Virus record (IMG/VR): IMGVR_UViG_3300002142_000006
Span: 1 to 49,233 of that record
Length of the DNA: 49,233 nt
Reading direction: 5' to 3' (one strand)
Source of the DNA: a virus
Shown: positions 25,149-30,696 of the stretch, piece after piece
Numbering within the stretch: the stretch's first letter is position 1
Layout: every line of letters begins with the position of its first letter
Notes under the pieces: generated by a model
What the model saw: only the letters and a program-made list of their open reading frames with translations
The model's database searches: none
Told to the model about the DNA's origin: nothing
Position numbers and translations under genes: made by a program

Positions 25149-25847
25149 ATGCAATTATCTGACAATACACTTTTTATCCTGAAAAACTTTTCTCTGATAA
25201 ATCCTAATTTGGTATTCCGACCTGGAAATCAAATTAAAACTATATCCTCAGGAAAGAATATTTTAGCTATGGCGACTATAGCGGAGACAATTCCCCAAGA
25301 GTTTGGTATTTATGATTTGAATGAATTTTTAAGTGTCGTGGGTATGTTTGACAATCCTACTCTAGAATTTTCAGACGACAAGTCATTAAAATTTAAGGAT
25401 CCTGCTGGTAAACAGGTGGTGGACTATTTCTTTAGCCCACTTGGAAACCTTACTATTCCAAGTAGAGATTTAAATTTACCAACTTGGGAAATTGAGTTTA
25501 CTATAAGTGAGAATGAATTAAACCAATTACGTAAGGCTGGGACTACTCTTGGTGTAACAGATGTGATTGTTCAAAAATCTGAGTCTGGGGAATTAGAAAT
25601 AGTTGTTAAGGATAAGGAAAAAACTAACCGTACATCAAATTTATATTCATTAACAATTGATAATACTGATATAATTATACCAGATAGAGGTACATTTAGT
25701 ATGGTGTACACTTTAGGTAATTTCAAGTTCGTTGCTGGAAGTTATCGTGTGAAAATTAGTTCAAAACTAATATCACAATTTAAACATACTACGCTCCCAA
25801 TTGAGTACTTTGTTGCTCTTGAGAAATCTACAACCTTTACATCTTAA
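25149..25847 (+). CDS. gp45: gp45 sliding clamp
   Basis: Trimeric processivity clamp for gp43, and in T4 also the mobile activator of late transcription. It has 232 residues (T4: 228). The N-terminal LSDNTLFILKNFSLINPNLV and the FSVVGMFDNP-like text (LNEFLSVVGMFDNPTLEFSD) are diagnostic. TGGAG lies before ATG 25149. It heads the cluster 45-small genes-44-62-regA. Confidence 0.95.
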   Translation: MQLSDNTLFILKNFSLINPNLVFRPGNQIKTISSGKNILAMATIAETIPQEFGIYDLNEFLSVVGMFDNPTLEFSDDKSLKFKDPAGKQVVDYFFSPLGNLTIPSRDLNLPTWEIEFTISENELNQLRKAGTTLGVTDVIVQKSESGELEIVVKDKEKTNRTSNLYSLTIDNTDIIIPDRGTFSMVYTLGNFKFVAGSYRVKISSKLISQFKHTTLPIEYFVALEKSTTFTS

Positions 25848-25862
25848 TTATAGGAAACTAAA

Positions 25863-26123
25863 ATGACAAACGAAACACCGCCAATGCCAGAAGCAAGTCC
25901 AATGACAGAAACAGTTCCATTGGAAGAACAAGATGCTTCTATCTCTTTAAACGACCTGGCACTTGCAGTCCGCATTATTGATCTATCAGTAGAACGTGGT
26001 GGGATCAAAGGTAATGAGGCCACGACAGTAGGTTCAGTACGAGATCGTCTTGCTAAATTTGTAGAGATACAAAATGCTAAGAATATTGCCGCTAAGACTG
26101 CAACAGAACAACCTCCTGTTTAA
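25863..26123 (+). CDS. Hypothetical protein (86 aa)
   Basis: Not recognised. The Pro/Glu-rich N-terminus (NETPPMPEASPMTETVPLEE) is probably unstructured. It is followed by one helical hairpin (LNDLALAVRIIDLSVERGG... VGSVRDRLAKFVEIQNAK). It lies between the clamp and the DsbA-like gene with 15 and 5 base gaps, so it is co-transcribed. Similar small proteins sit here in marine T4-like phages. A replication- or transcription-accessory role is only inferred. Confidence 0.65.
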   Translation: MTNETPPMPEASPMTETVPLEEQDASISLNDLALAVRIIDLSVERGGIKGNEATTVGSVRDRLAKFVEIQNAKNIAAKTATEQPPV

Positions 26124-26128
26124 TAAAA

Positions 26129-26404
26129 ATGACAGTAGTTACTACTAATATTGCTAAAATTCCGCAAGATCCTGCGGAACGCAAAAAAGTTATGGACGCA
26201 TTGATGGAAATTAGTGCATCTATGACTAGGATGGAAGCTGAACGAGATTTGGTAAAATCTATCCTAGAACGTATGGAAGAAGAGTTTGAAATTCCTAAAA
26301 AACCTGCACGTAAACTTGCGAAGATCTACCACAAACAGAACTTCACAGAGGTACAGGCAGAACAGGAAGAACTTGAAACTCTATACGAAACAATCGTTGG
26401 ATAA
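26129..26404 (+). CDS. dsbA: DsbA-like double-stranded DNA-binding regulator
   Basis: 91 residues (T4 DsbA: 89). The C-terminal half (KLAKIYHKQNFTEVQAEQEE then LETLYETIVG) lines up with the end of T4 DsbA as I recall it (LLALYHKDN... EAETEEVVELYDTVFSK). The N-terminal half is a helical pair. T4 DsbA binds double-stranded DNA and is linked to late transcription. Its place beside gp45, the late co-activator, agrees. The match is from memory and should be confirmed by profile search. Confidence 0.75.
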   Translation: MTVVTTNIAKIPQDPAERKKVMDALMEISASMTRMEAERDLVKSILERMEEEFEIPKKPARKLAKIYHKQNFTEVQAEQEELETLYETIVG

Positions 26405-26447
26405 TTCTATTCAACAAATTTATATTATTAATTAAGGAAATTTAAAC

Positions 26448-26705
26448 ATGTCTCAAACAGCAAAACTCGGTACATTCTTGCAATCTACTGGCAATTCTCT
26501 TACAGGTAAACAGATCACAAGCCAATTCGGTTTGAAGAATCCCCGTGAAGCGATTCGCCAGTTGCGCCAAGATGGTGTATGTATTTATGCTAACGAAGCA
26601 ACCCTTGCCAAAGGTGGTAAGACGACTAAGTATCGTGTTGGTCGCCCAACTAAAGCGATGGTTGCTGCTGCCTACGCTGCTTCTGGTAGTGAGTTGTTTG
26701 CATAA
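26448..26705 (+). CDS. Small HTH/winged-helix protein (85 aa)
   Basis: Probable DNA-binding protein. Residues 18-45 (LTGKQITSQFGLKNPREAIR then QLRQDGV) fit a helix-turn-helix that leads to a small beta wing (CIYANEA ... KTTKYRVGRP). The basic wing ends in GRPTKAMV. It has a good AAGGAAA ribosome site. Proteins of this kind are frequent in marine T4-like phages near the clamp genes. The target is unknown. Confidence 0.75.
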   Translation: MSQTAKLGTFLQSTGNSLTGKQITSQFGLKNPREAIRQLRQDGVCIYANEATLAKGGKTTKYRVGRPTKAMVAAAYAASGSELFA

Positions 26706-26733
26706 TATGTAAACAAGTAAATCTAATTATGGG

Positions 26734-26762
26734 TTTACAAAAATAGGGGAATGTGTTATAAT
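26734..26762 (+). promoter_or_regulatory. Early/middle promoter for gp44
   Basis: TTTACA (26734-26739), 17 bases, TATAAT (26757-26762), TGTGT before the -10. The -10 sits in the loop of a hairpin. RNA would begin about 26769, inside the right arm. Confidence 0.82.
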
Positions 26763-26777
26763 AACCGTTCCCCTTTT
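26745..26777 (+). terminator. Terminator hairpin enclosing the gp44 -10 box
   Basis: AGGGGAA (26745-26751) pairs with TTCCCCT (26768-26774), followed by more T. The 16-base loop contains TATAAT. Read-through RNA from the gp45 unit could end here, while RNA started at the enclosed promoter lacks the left arm. Confidence 0.7.
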
Positions 26778-26805
26778 ATATTTTATGATGATGGAGTGAT
26801 GATAG

Positions 26806-27744
26806 ATGCAAGATGATTTCTTATGGGTAGAAAAATATAGACCTCGCAAAATTGAGGATTGTGTATTACCTGAACATATAAAGAAAACATTTCAACAGAT
26901 AGTAGAGTCTGGCGAAATGCATAATATGTTATTATGTGGTACGGCTGGACTTGGTAAGACTACAGTCGCTAAATCTTTATGTAATGAATTAGATTTAGAT
27001 TTTATAACAATCAATGCATCTGAGGATGGTAACATTGATACCCTACGTGGACGTATTAAACAATTCGCTTCTACTGTATCATTTCAAGGTGGATATAAAG
27101 TGGTCATCCTAGATGAGGCTGATTATCTTAATGCTCAATCTACTCAACCGGCACTACGTGGTTTCATTGAAGAGTTTGCAAATAATTGCAGATTCATTAT
27201 GACTTGTAATTTCAAGAATCGTATTATTGAACCATTACATAGTAGATGTGCAGTTATAGAATTCAATATCGCTAAAAAAGATACCCCATCATTGTGTGGT
27301 AAGTTTATGAAGCGATTGAAGGTTATTCTTGATGGTGAAACTGTTAAATATGATGACAAAGTTTTAGCAGAAGTAATCATGAAGTTTGCTCCAGACTGGC
27401 GACGTGTTATAAACGAATGTCAACGGTATGGTGCATCAGGTTCAATTGACACAGGGATGTTATCATGGTTAAATACCAGTGAGATAGCACCACTTATTTC
27501 TTCTTTGAAAGATAAAGACTTTAGAAAAATGCGTCAATGGGTTGCTGATAACATGTCATCAGATCCATCATTCATCTATCGTAAAGTTTATGACGATCTT
27601 AATGATAGTGTCGTTGCTAAATCAATTCCAGAAATTATATTAATACTTGCAGAGTATCAATATAAAAATGCATTTGTAGCAGACCATGAGTTAAATACCG
27701 TTGCGTGTATGATTGAGATTATGGCTTCTGCGGAGTTTAAATAA
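26806..27744 (+). CDS. gp44: gp44 clamp loader large subunit
   Basis: AAA+ ATPase that opens the gp45 clamp and loads it on primer-template. Walker A is GTAGLGKT (45-52), Walker B ILDEAD (101-106), and the arginine finger region PLHSRC is near 145-150. It has 312 residues (T4: 319). It is followed by a small gene and gp62 with overlapping start/stop codons. Confidence 0.95.
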   Translation: MQDDFLWVEKYRPRKIEDCVLPEHIKKTFQQIVESGEMHNMLLCGTAGLGKTTVAKSLCNELDLDFITINASEDGNIDTLRGRIKQFASTVSFQGGYKVVILDEADYLNAQSTQPALRGFIEEFANNCRFIMTCNFKNRIIEPLHSRCAVIEFNIAKKDTPSLCGKFMKRLKVILDGETVKYDDKVLAEVIMKFAPDWRRVINECQRYGASGSIDTGMLSWLNTSEIAPLISSLKDKDFRKMRQWVADNMSSDPSFIYRKVYDDLNDSVVAKSIPEIILILAEYQYKNAFVADHELNTVACMIEIMASAEFK

Positions 27745-27941
27745 TGAAGTTACTAGAACGATACGATAATCCACTACAACCAAATCTGTTTGCAGTATTA
27801 TATGATAATGAAGATACTGGTTGGTATGAATTACATTTCTATGATAAAAACGTTTTAAAAGAAGAACCCCCAGTTGGAATGTTTAAACTAATTGAACAGG
27901 CTAGATATGCTGGCAATTGTTGGGTTGGTTTTGAAGTATGA
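27744..27941 (+). CDS. Hypothetical protein between gp44 and gp62 (65 aa)
   Basis: Not recognised. It starts in the gp44 stop (TAATG) and ends overlapping gp62 by 4 bases, so it is translated with the clamp loader. It is acidic and aromatic (DNEDTGWYELHFYDKN). T4 has no gene at this point. It might be a clamp-loader accessory, but nothing in the sequence proves this. Confidence 0.65.
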   Translation: MKLLERYDNPLQPNLFAVLYDNEDTGWYELHFYDKNVLKEEPPVGMFKLIEQARYAGNCWVGFEV

Positions 27942-28324
27942 GTTCACCCTATGAATTCGTAAAGGCTATTAATTTTACTAAGATTGATATAATGGTGGAT
28001 GACTTTGAAGAAAATAGTTATTCATCTTACATGGTAAATAGAACACTGTCTTATTTTCCAGATACTGCATTGTTAGCTAATGAGATGAACATACATCATC
28101 AATTAGATAGCAGATTGAAATTCGACTTTCTTAGGCACACTATTCGTAAAGGAAAACGTTTCTCCAAATGGATGAAACCAGAATATCCAAAAGACCTTGA
28201 AGCGGTGAAAGAATATTATGGATACAATAATGAGAAAGCTAAAAATGTGATGGGGATACTATCCCAAGAACAAATCGATGAAATTAAAGTTAAGATTCTG
28301 AAAGGTGGTACTTCTAACCGTTGA
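27938..28324 (+). CDS. gp62: gp62 clamp loader small subunit
   Basis: Small clamp-loader subunit, one per four gp44. It has 128 residues against 187 in T4; short versions are usual in marine relatives. The N-terminal SPYEFVKAINFTK, NRTLSYFPDTALLANEMN at about 36-53 and KWMKPEYPKD are typical. ATGA overlap with the preceding gene. A 145-base non-coding stretch follows, with a hairpin and a late promoter. Confidence 0.9.
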   Translation: MSSPYEFVKAINFTKIDIMVDDFEENSYSSYMVNRTLSYFPDTALLANEMNIHHQLDSRLKFDFLRHTIRKGKRFSKWMKPEYPKDLEAVKEYYGYNNEKAKNVMGILSQEQIDEIKVKILKGGTSNR

Positions 28325-28366
28325 TTCCATGATATCTAGATAGATTTTCTTATGTAAAAGTGTTTT

Positions 28367-28385
28367 ATCCTTACCTTTTAAGGAT
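28367..28385 (+). terminator. Hairpin after gp62
   Basis: ATCCTTA (28367-28373) and TAAGGAT (28379-28385) form a 7-bp stem with a 5-base loop. No T run follows. It may be a weak terminator or a processing/regulatory stem upstream of regA. Confidence 0.35.
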
Positions 28386-28413
28386 GCTGACACAGACTTA
28401 AGAATTGAATTTA

Positions 28414-28421
28414 TATAAATA
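28414..28421 (+). promoter_or_regulatory. Late promoter before regA
   Basis: Exact TATAAATA. Predicted start is near 28427, 43 bases before the regA ATG. RegA would thus also be made late, separately from the clamp-loader transcript. Confidence 0.65.
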
Positions 28422-28469
28422 TGAGTAGATATTATAATTTTACTATTCATACTATGAGGTTATACGGAT

Positions 28470-28910
28470 ATGGAACTACAAAACGAGAATTATGAAATTC
28501 AGGGATGGACTGCAGCATCAATGTTAGAAATTACTCTGAATGAACCTGACGATTTTTTAAAGGTGCGTGAGACATTAACCAGAATTGGTGTTGCATCACA
28601 TAAAGAGAATAAATTATATCAGTCGTGTCACATTCTTCATAAGCAAGGACGATATTTTATCGTACACTTTAAAGAATTGTTTTTACTAGATTGTAAACCA
28701 TCCAACTTAATGTTGAATGATATCCAACGTAGAAATGCGATTGCTACACTACTAAGTGATTGGGGATTGGTTAACATTTCCTCCGCTGAAGTAGTAAAAG
28801 ATAAAGCGCCCTTGAGGCAAATTAAGGTCATCTCCCATAAAGAAAAACATGAATGGGAATTATGTCCAAAATATAATATCGGTAATACACGAAAAAGTGT
28901 TGAATCGTGA
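28470..28910 (+). CDS. regA: RegA translational repressor
   Basis: RNA-binding repressor that blocks ribosome loading on early mRNAs. From residue 18 (MLEITLNEPDDFLKVRETLT, later YQSCHILHKQGRYFIVHFKE, KHEWELCPKYNIGN) it follows T4 RegA (122 aa) closely. It has 146 residues with a 17-residue N-terminal extension. ATG 28470 has an upstream GAGG, and the internal Met18 codon has no clear ribosome site, so the extension is probably real. Confidence 0.93.
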   Translation: MELQNENYEIQGWTAASMLEITLNEPDDFLKVRETLTRIGVASHKENKLYQSCHILHKQGRYFIVHFKELFLLDCKPSNLMLNDIQRRNAIATLLSDWGLVNISSAEVVKDKAPLRQIKVISHKEKHEWELCPKYNIGNTRKSVES

Positions 28911-28917
28911 CTAAATA
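28910..28917 (+). promoter_or_regulatory. Possible weak late promoter before hsp20
   Basis: ACTAAATA differs from TATAAATA at two positions. It is noted because T4 spacing would start RNA at about 28923, exactly where a perfect 9-bp hairpin begins. Confidence 0.35.
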
Positions 28918-28922
28918 AATGA

Positions 28923-28955
28923 GTTGAGGGTATCTCATTTTAAAAAACCCTCAAC
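28923..28955 (+). promoter_or_regulatory. Leader hairpin of hsp20
   Basis: GTTGAGGGT (28923-28931) and ACCCTCAAC (28947-28955) pair perfectly over 9 bp with a 15-base loop. With no T run and a gene 63 bases downstream, a 5' mRNA-stabilising stem is more likely than a terminator. Confidence 0.6.
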
Positions 28956-29018
28956 ATTAACCAGAGTACGCTTTCGAGGTATTCTAATTTTAAACTCGCT
29001 TTTTAAGGAGACTAAAGC

Positions 29019-29540
29019 ATGACTTTTACATCTGCCGATTTGGCAACTCTATTTGATCGTTCCAGGAAATTACACGTCGGTTTCGATGACCAATTTAACC
29101 GTATGTGGGCAACCCATAATGCGGCTCAAGGAACATTAACAAATAACTACCCCCCATACAATATCATTCGAGATGGTGAAAACTATTATGTTGAAATTGC
29201 TGTGGCTGGATTCAGGGAAGAAGACCTCGATATCGAAGTCAAAGACTCACATCTTACCATACAAGGAAAGATTAATAATCAAACCCCTGAAGAAAGTCCT
29301 AATTTTATACATCGTGGTATAGCCGCTCGTGAATTTACTAGATCATTTGTAATATCAGATGATGTGGTTGTTCGTGGTGCAAATCTTGCTAATGGTATGT
29401 TAACTATTCATTTAGAACATATTATACCAGAGGAGAAAAAACCTCGCAAAATTGAAATTGGTTTGGGTAAAAATATTTTAACTAAAAGAAATACAAAAAA
29501 ACCTGAACTATTATCTGAAGACTCATCTAATAATGGTTAA
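29019..29540 (+). CDS. Hsp20 small heat-shock protein
   Basis: Alpha-crystallin-type chaperone, very common in marine T4-like phages, here between regA and gp43 as usual. It has 173 residues. The crystallin domain covers about 46-150, starting PPYNIIRDGENYYVEIAVAG and ending with the G-x-L motif NGMLTIHLE. The basic tail may mediate oligomerisation. TAAGGAG gives a strong ribosome site. Confidence 0.95.
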   Translation: MTFTSADLATLFDRSRKLHVGFDDQFNRMWATHNAAQGTLTNNYPPYNIIRDGENYYVEIAVAGFREEDLDIEVKDSHLTIQGKINNQTPEESPNFIHRGIAAREFTRSFVISDDVVVRGANLANGMLTIHLEHIIPEEKKPRKIEIGLGKNILTKRNTKKPELLSEDSSNNG

Positions 29541-29546
29541 CCCTAG

Positions 29547-29554
29547 TATAAATA
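29547..29554 (+). promoter_or_regulatory. Late promoter after hsp20
   Basis: Exact TATAAATA, predicted start near 29560, before the small-gene cluster at 29.6-30.4 kb. Confidence 0.7.
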
Positions 29555-29569
29555 CATTATGAGGGAGAT

Positions 29570-29593
29570 GGGACTGCTCCCCAATTCAGTCCC
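29570..29593 (+). promoter_or_regulatory. Leader hairpin before the small-gene cluster
   Basis: GGGACTG (29570-29576) and CAGTCCC (29587-29593) form a 7-bp stem with a 10-base loop. An alternative stem GGGAG (29563-29567)/CTCCC (29577-29581) uses overlapping bases, so two folds compete. It precedes an AGGAG ribosome site. Confidence 0.5.
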
Positions 29594-29618
29594 AACACAC
29601 TACACACAGGAGACTATT

Positions 29619-29855
29619 ATGTCCAACAAAAACCCTTTCGAAATCCGTTCAGATATACTTAGTATGGCTAAGGATTATATGGATAAACAATATAATTTCA
29701 ATATGAATTTTGCTTCACAAGCGTTTCAACAGGCGCTTGACTCGCAAAAAGTTTCTTATGAACAATGGGAACAATTTGTACCAAAGCAATATGATATAAT
29801 AGAACTAATGGAGAAGGCTTCAGAGTTGTATTCATTTGTTTCTAAGAAAGACTGA
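29619..29855 (+). CDS. Hypothetical protein, phasin-like helical (78 aa)
   Basis: ATG 29619 follows AGGAG. A longer in-frame start at 29559 would translate through the leader hairpin and is rejected. The start KNPFEIRSDILSMAKDYMDK and the all-helical pattern (FASQAFQQALDSQKVSYEQW, then Y-D-I-I-E-L-M-E-K-A) recall small phage proteins found near hsp20 in marine T4-like phages. Function unknown. Confidence 0.75.
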   Translation: MSNKNPFEIRSDILSMAKDYMDKQYNFNMNFASQAFQQALDSQKVSYEQWEQFVPKQYDIIELMEKASELYSFVSKKD

Positions 29856-29860
29856 TCACT

Positions 29861-29908
29861 ATGTGGCCAGTTTCAGACGAAGAATGGGAAGAATGGTTTA
29901 ACCAGTAA
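29861..29908 (+). CDS. Possible 15-residue peptide
   Basis: ATG 29861 to TAA 29908 encodes a Trp/Glu-rich peptide (WPVSDEEWEEWFNQ). It begins 5 bases after the preceding stop and ends before a hairpin. Its unusual composition makes it worth listing, but there is no clear ribosome site, so it may be chance. Confidence 0.3.
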   Translation: MWPVSDEEWEEWFNQ

Positions 29909-29921
29909 TCTTATTTTAGGT

Positions 29922-29950
29922 TCTTCAGAGTGGTGATCCTACTCTGAAGA
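29922..29950 (+). terminator. 10-bp hairpin in the small-gene cluster
   Basis: TCTTCAGAGT (29922-29931) pairs perfectly with ACTCTGAAGA (29941-29950) around a 9-base loop and is followed by TTT. It may partly terminate transcription or separate the messages of the 78-residue protein and the next small genes. Confidence 0.5.
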
Positions 29951-29984
29951 TTTATCAAAACATCTCAAAAGGATAAAACAAAAA

Positions 29985-30134
29985 ATGTTTAAAAAATTAA
30001 TCAAAGCATTGTTCGATAGGAAAAGTCCAGTCGAACGATTCATCAATAGTAAAAACCCACAAAATGCCGCAGAAGTAGAATATTGGTTACGTCATTACGG
30101 ACAAAACACATATGGAGGTTTCTATGGCCGCTAA
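29985..30134 (+). CDS. Small basic protein (49 aa)
   Basis: Starts FKKLIKALFDRKSPVERFIN, then KNPQNAAEVEYWLRHYG. It is an N-terminal amphipathic basic helix followed by a second helix. AAAAGGA lies upstream. Similar short proteins occur near hsp20 in marine T4-like phages. It overlaps the next gene by 11 bases in another frame. Function unknown. Confidence 0.7.
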   Translation: MFKKLIKALFDRKSPVERFINSKNPQNAAEVEYWLRHYGQNTYGGFYGR

Positions 30135-30249
30135 AATCAAATCAAAGGTAAAACAAATACTGCTTTCTATATACAAAGGTATAGAGAAGTCTGGTATGGA
30201 TCGTGCAAGATTGCATTTAAAGCAACGTGGTTATAAGGTAGAATGGTAA
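30124..30249 (+). CDS. Small basic protein (41 aa)
   Basis: Starts inside the preceding gene after GGAGG (30113-30117) and encodes AAKIKSKVKQILLSIYKGIE followed by a basic RARLHLKQRGYKVEW end. It is strongly basic. Its stop overlaps the next start (TAATG), so three small genes are translated as a chain. Function unknown. Confidence 0.65.
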   Translation: MAAKIKSKVKQILLSIYKGIEKSGMDRARLHLKQRGYKVEW

Positions 30250-30368
30250 TGGTAACTCGTTTAATTTCTAAATTTTGGGTATATATCGAGTTGATCGCTA
30301 TAGCAAGAACTGCAACTGAATTGTCCAGGTCTGGAAAATATAAAGAAGCTTCTGCACTTTATAGGTAA
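30249..30368 (+). CDS. Small helical protein (39 aa)
   Basis: Third of the overlapped chain: VTRLISKFWVYIELIAIART then ATELSRSGKYKEASALYR. The first helix is hydrophobic and aromatic and could sit at a membrane. Short proteins of this style are frequent in marine myoviruses. Function unknown. Confidence 0.65.
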   Translation: MVTRLISKFWVYIELIAIARTATELSRSGKYKEASALYR

Positions 30369-30375
30369 ATATCCC

Positions 30376-30404
30376 TTTACATAAATAAGATAGTATGTTA
30401 TAAT
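30376..30404 (+). promoter_or_regulatory. Early/middle promoter
   Basis: TTTACA (30376-30381), 17 bases, TATAAT (30399-30404), TGT before the -10. It rules out translation from ATG 30403, which overlaps the -10 box. Confidence 0.82.
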
Positions 30405-30417
30405 GAAAGAATCTATT

Positions 30418-30627
30418 ATGAAATTACTATCTTTTGAAACTTTACGACGAGGGGATTGGATGTTACGAGTATCTGTACTTGGAACAGATAATGTCCTCGT
30501 GTGTATGCATAACGAGCAAACATTTGAAACGCTTATAAGAGCCTTTGCAGACGAACTCAACGCTAACCTATTCATTGAATATGTTATGTTTAAGCATTTA
30601 TTGAAAGAGGGCGGAGATTACGAGTGA
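30418..30627 (+). CDS. Hypothetical protein (69 aa)
   Basis: Not recognised. ATG 30418 is chosen because the in-frame ATG 30403 lies in the promoter. The product begins KLLSFETLRRGDWMLRVSVL and has alternating strands and one helix (TFETLIRAFADELNA). It has a private early promoter immediately before the polymerase gene, so it may act early in infection. Confidence 0.65.
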   Translation: MKLLSFETLRRGDWMLRVSVLGTDNVLVCMHNEQTFETLIRAFADELNANLFIEYVMFKHLLKEGGDYE

Positions 30628-30641
30628 AGTGAAATAAACAC

Positions 30642-30670
30642 TTGCATATTAATGCATTTTGTGTTATAAT
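30642..30670 (+). promoter_or_regulatory. Early/middle promoter for gp43
   Basis: TTGCAT (30642-30647), 17 bases, TATAAT (30665-30670), GTGT before the -10. It lies 27 bases before the TTG start of the polymerase. Confidence 0.88.
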
Positions 30671-30696
30671 GGTTAATTGTTATGGAGTAGTTTAGT

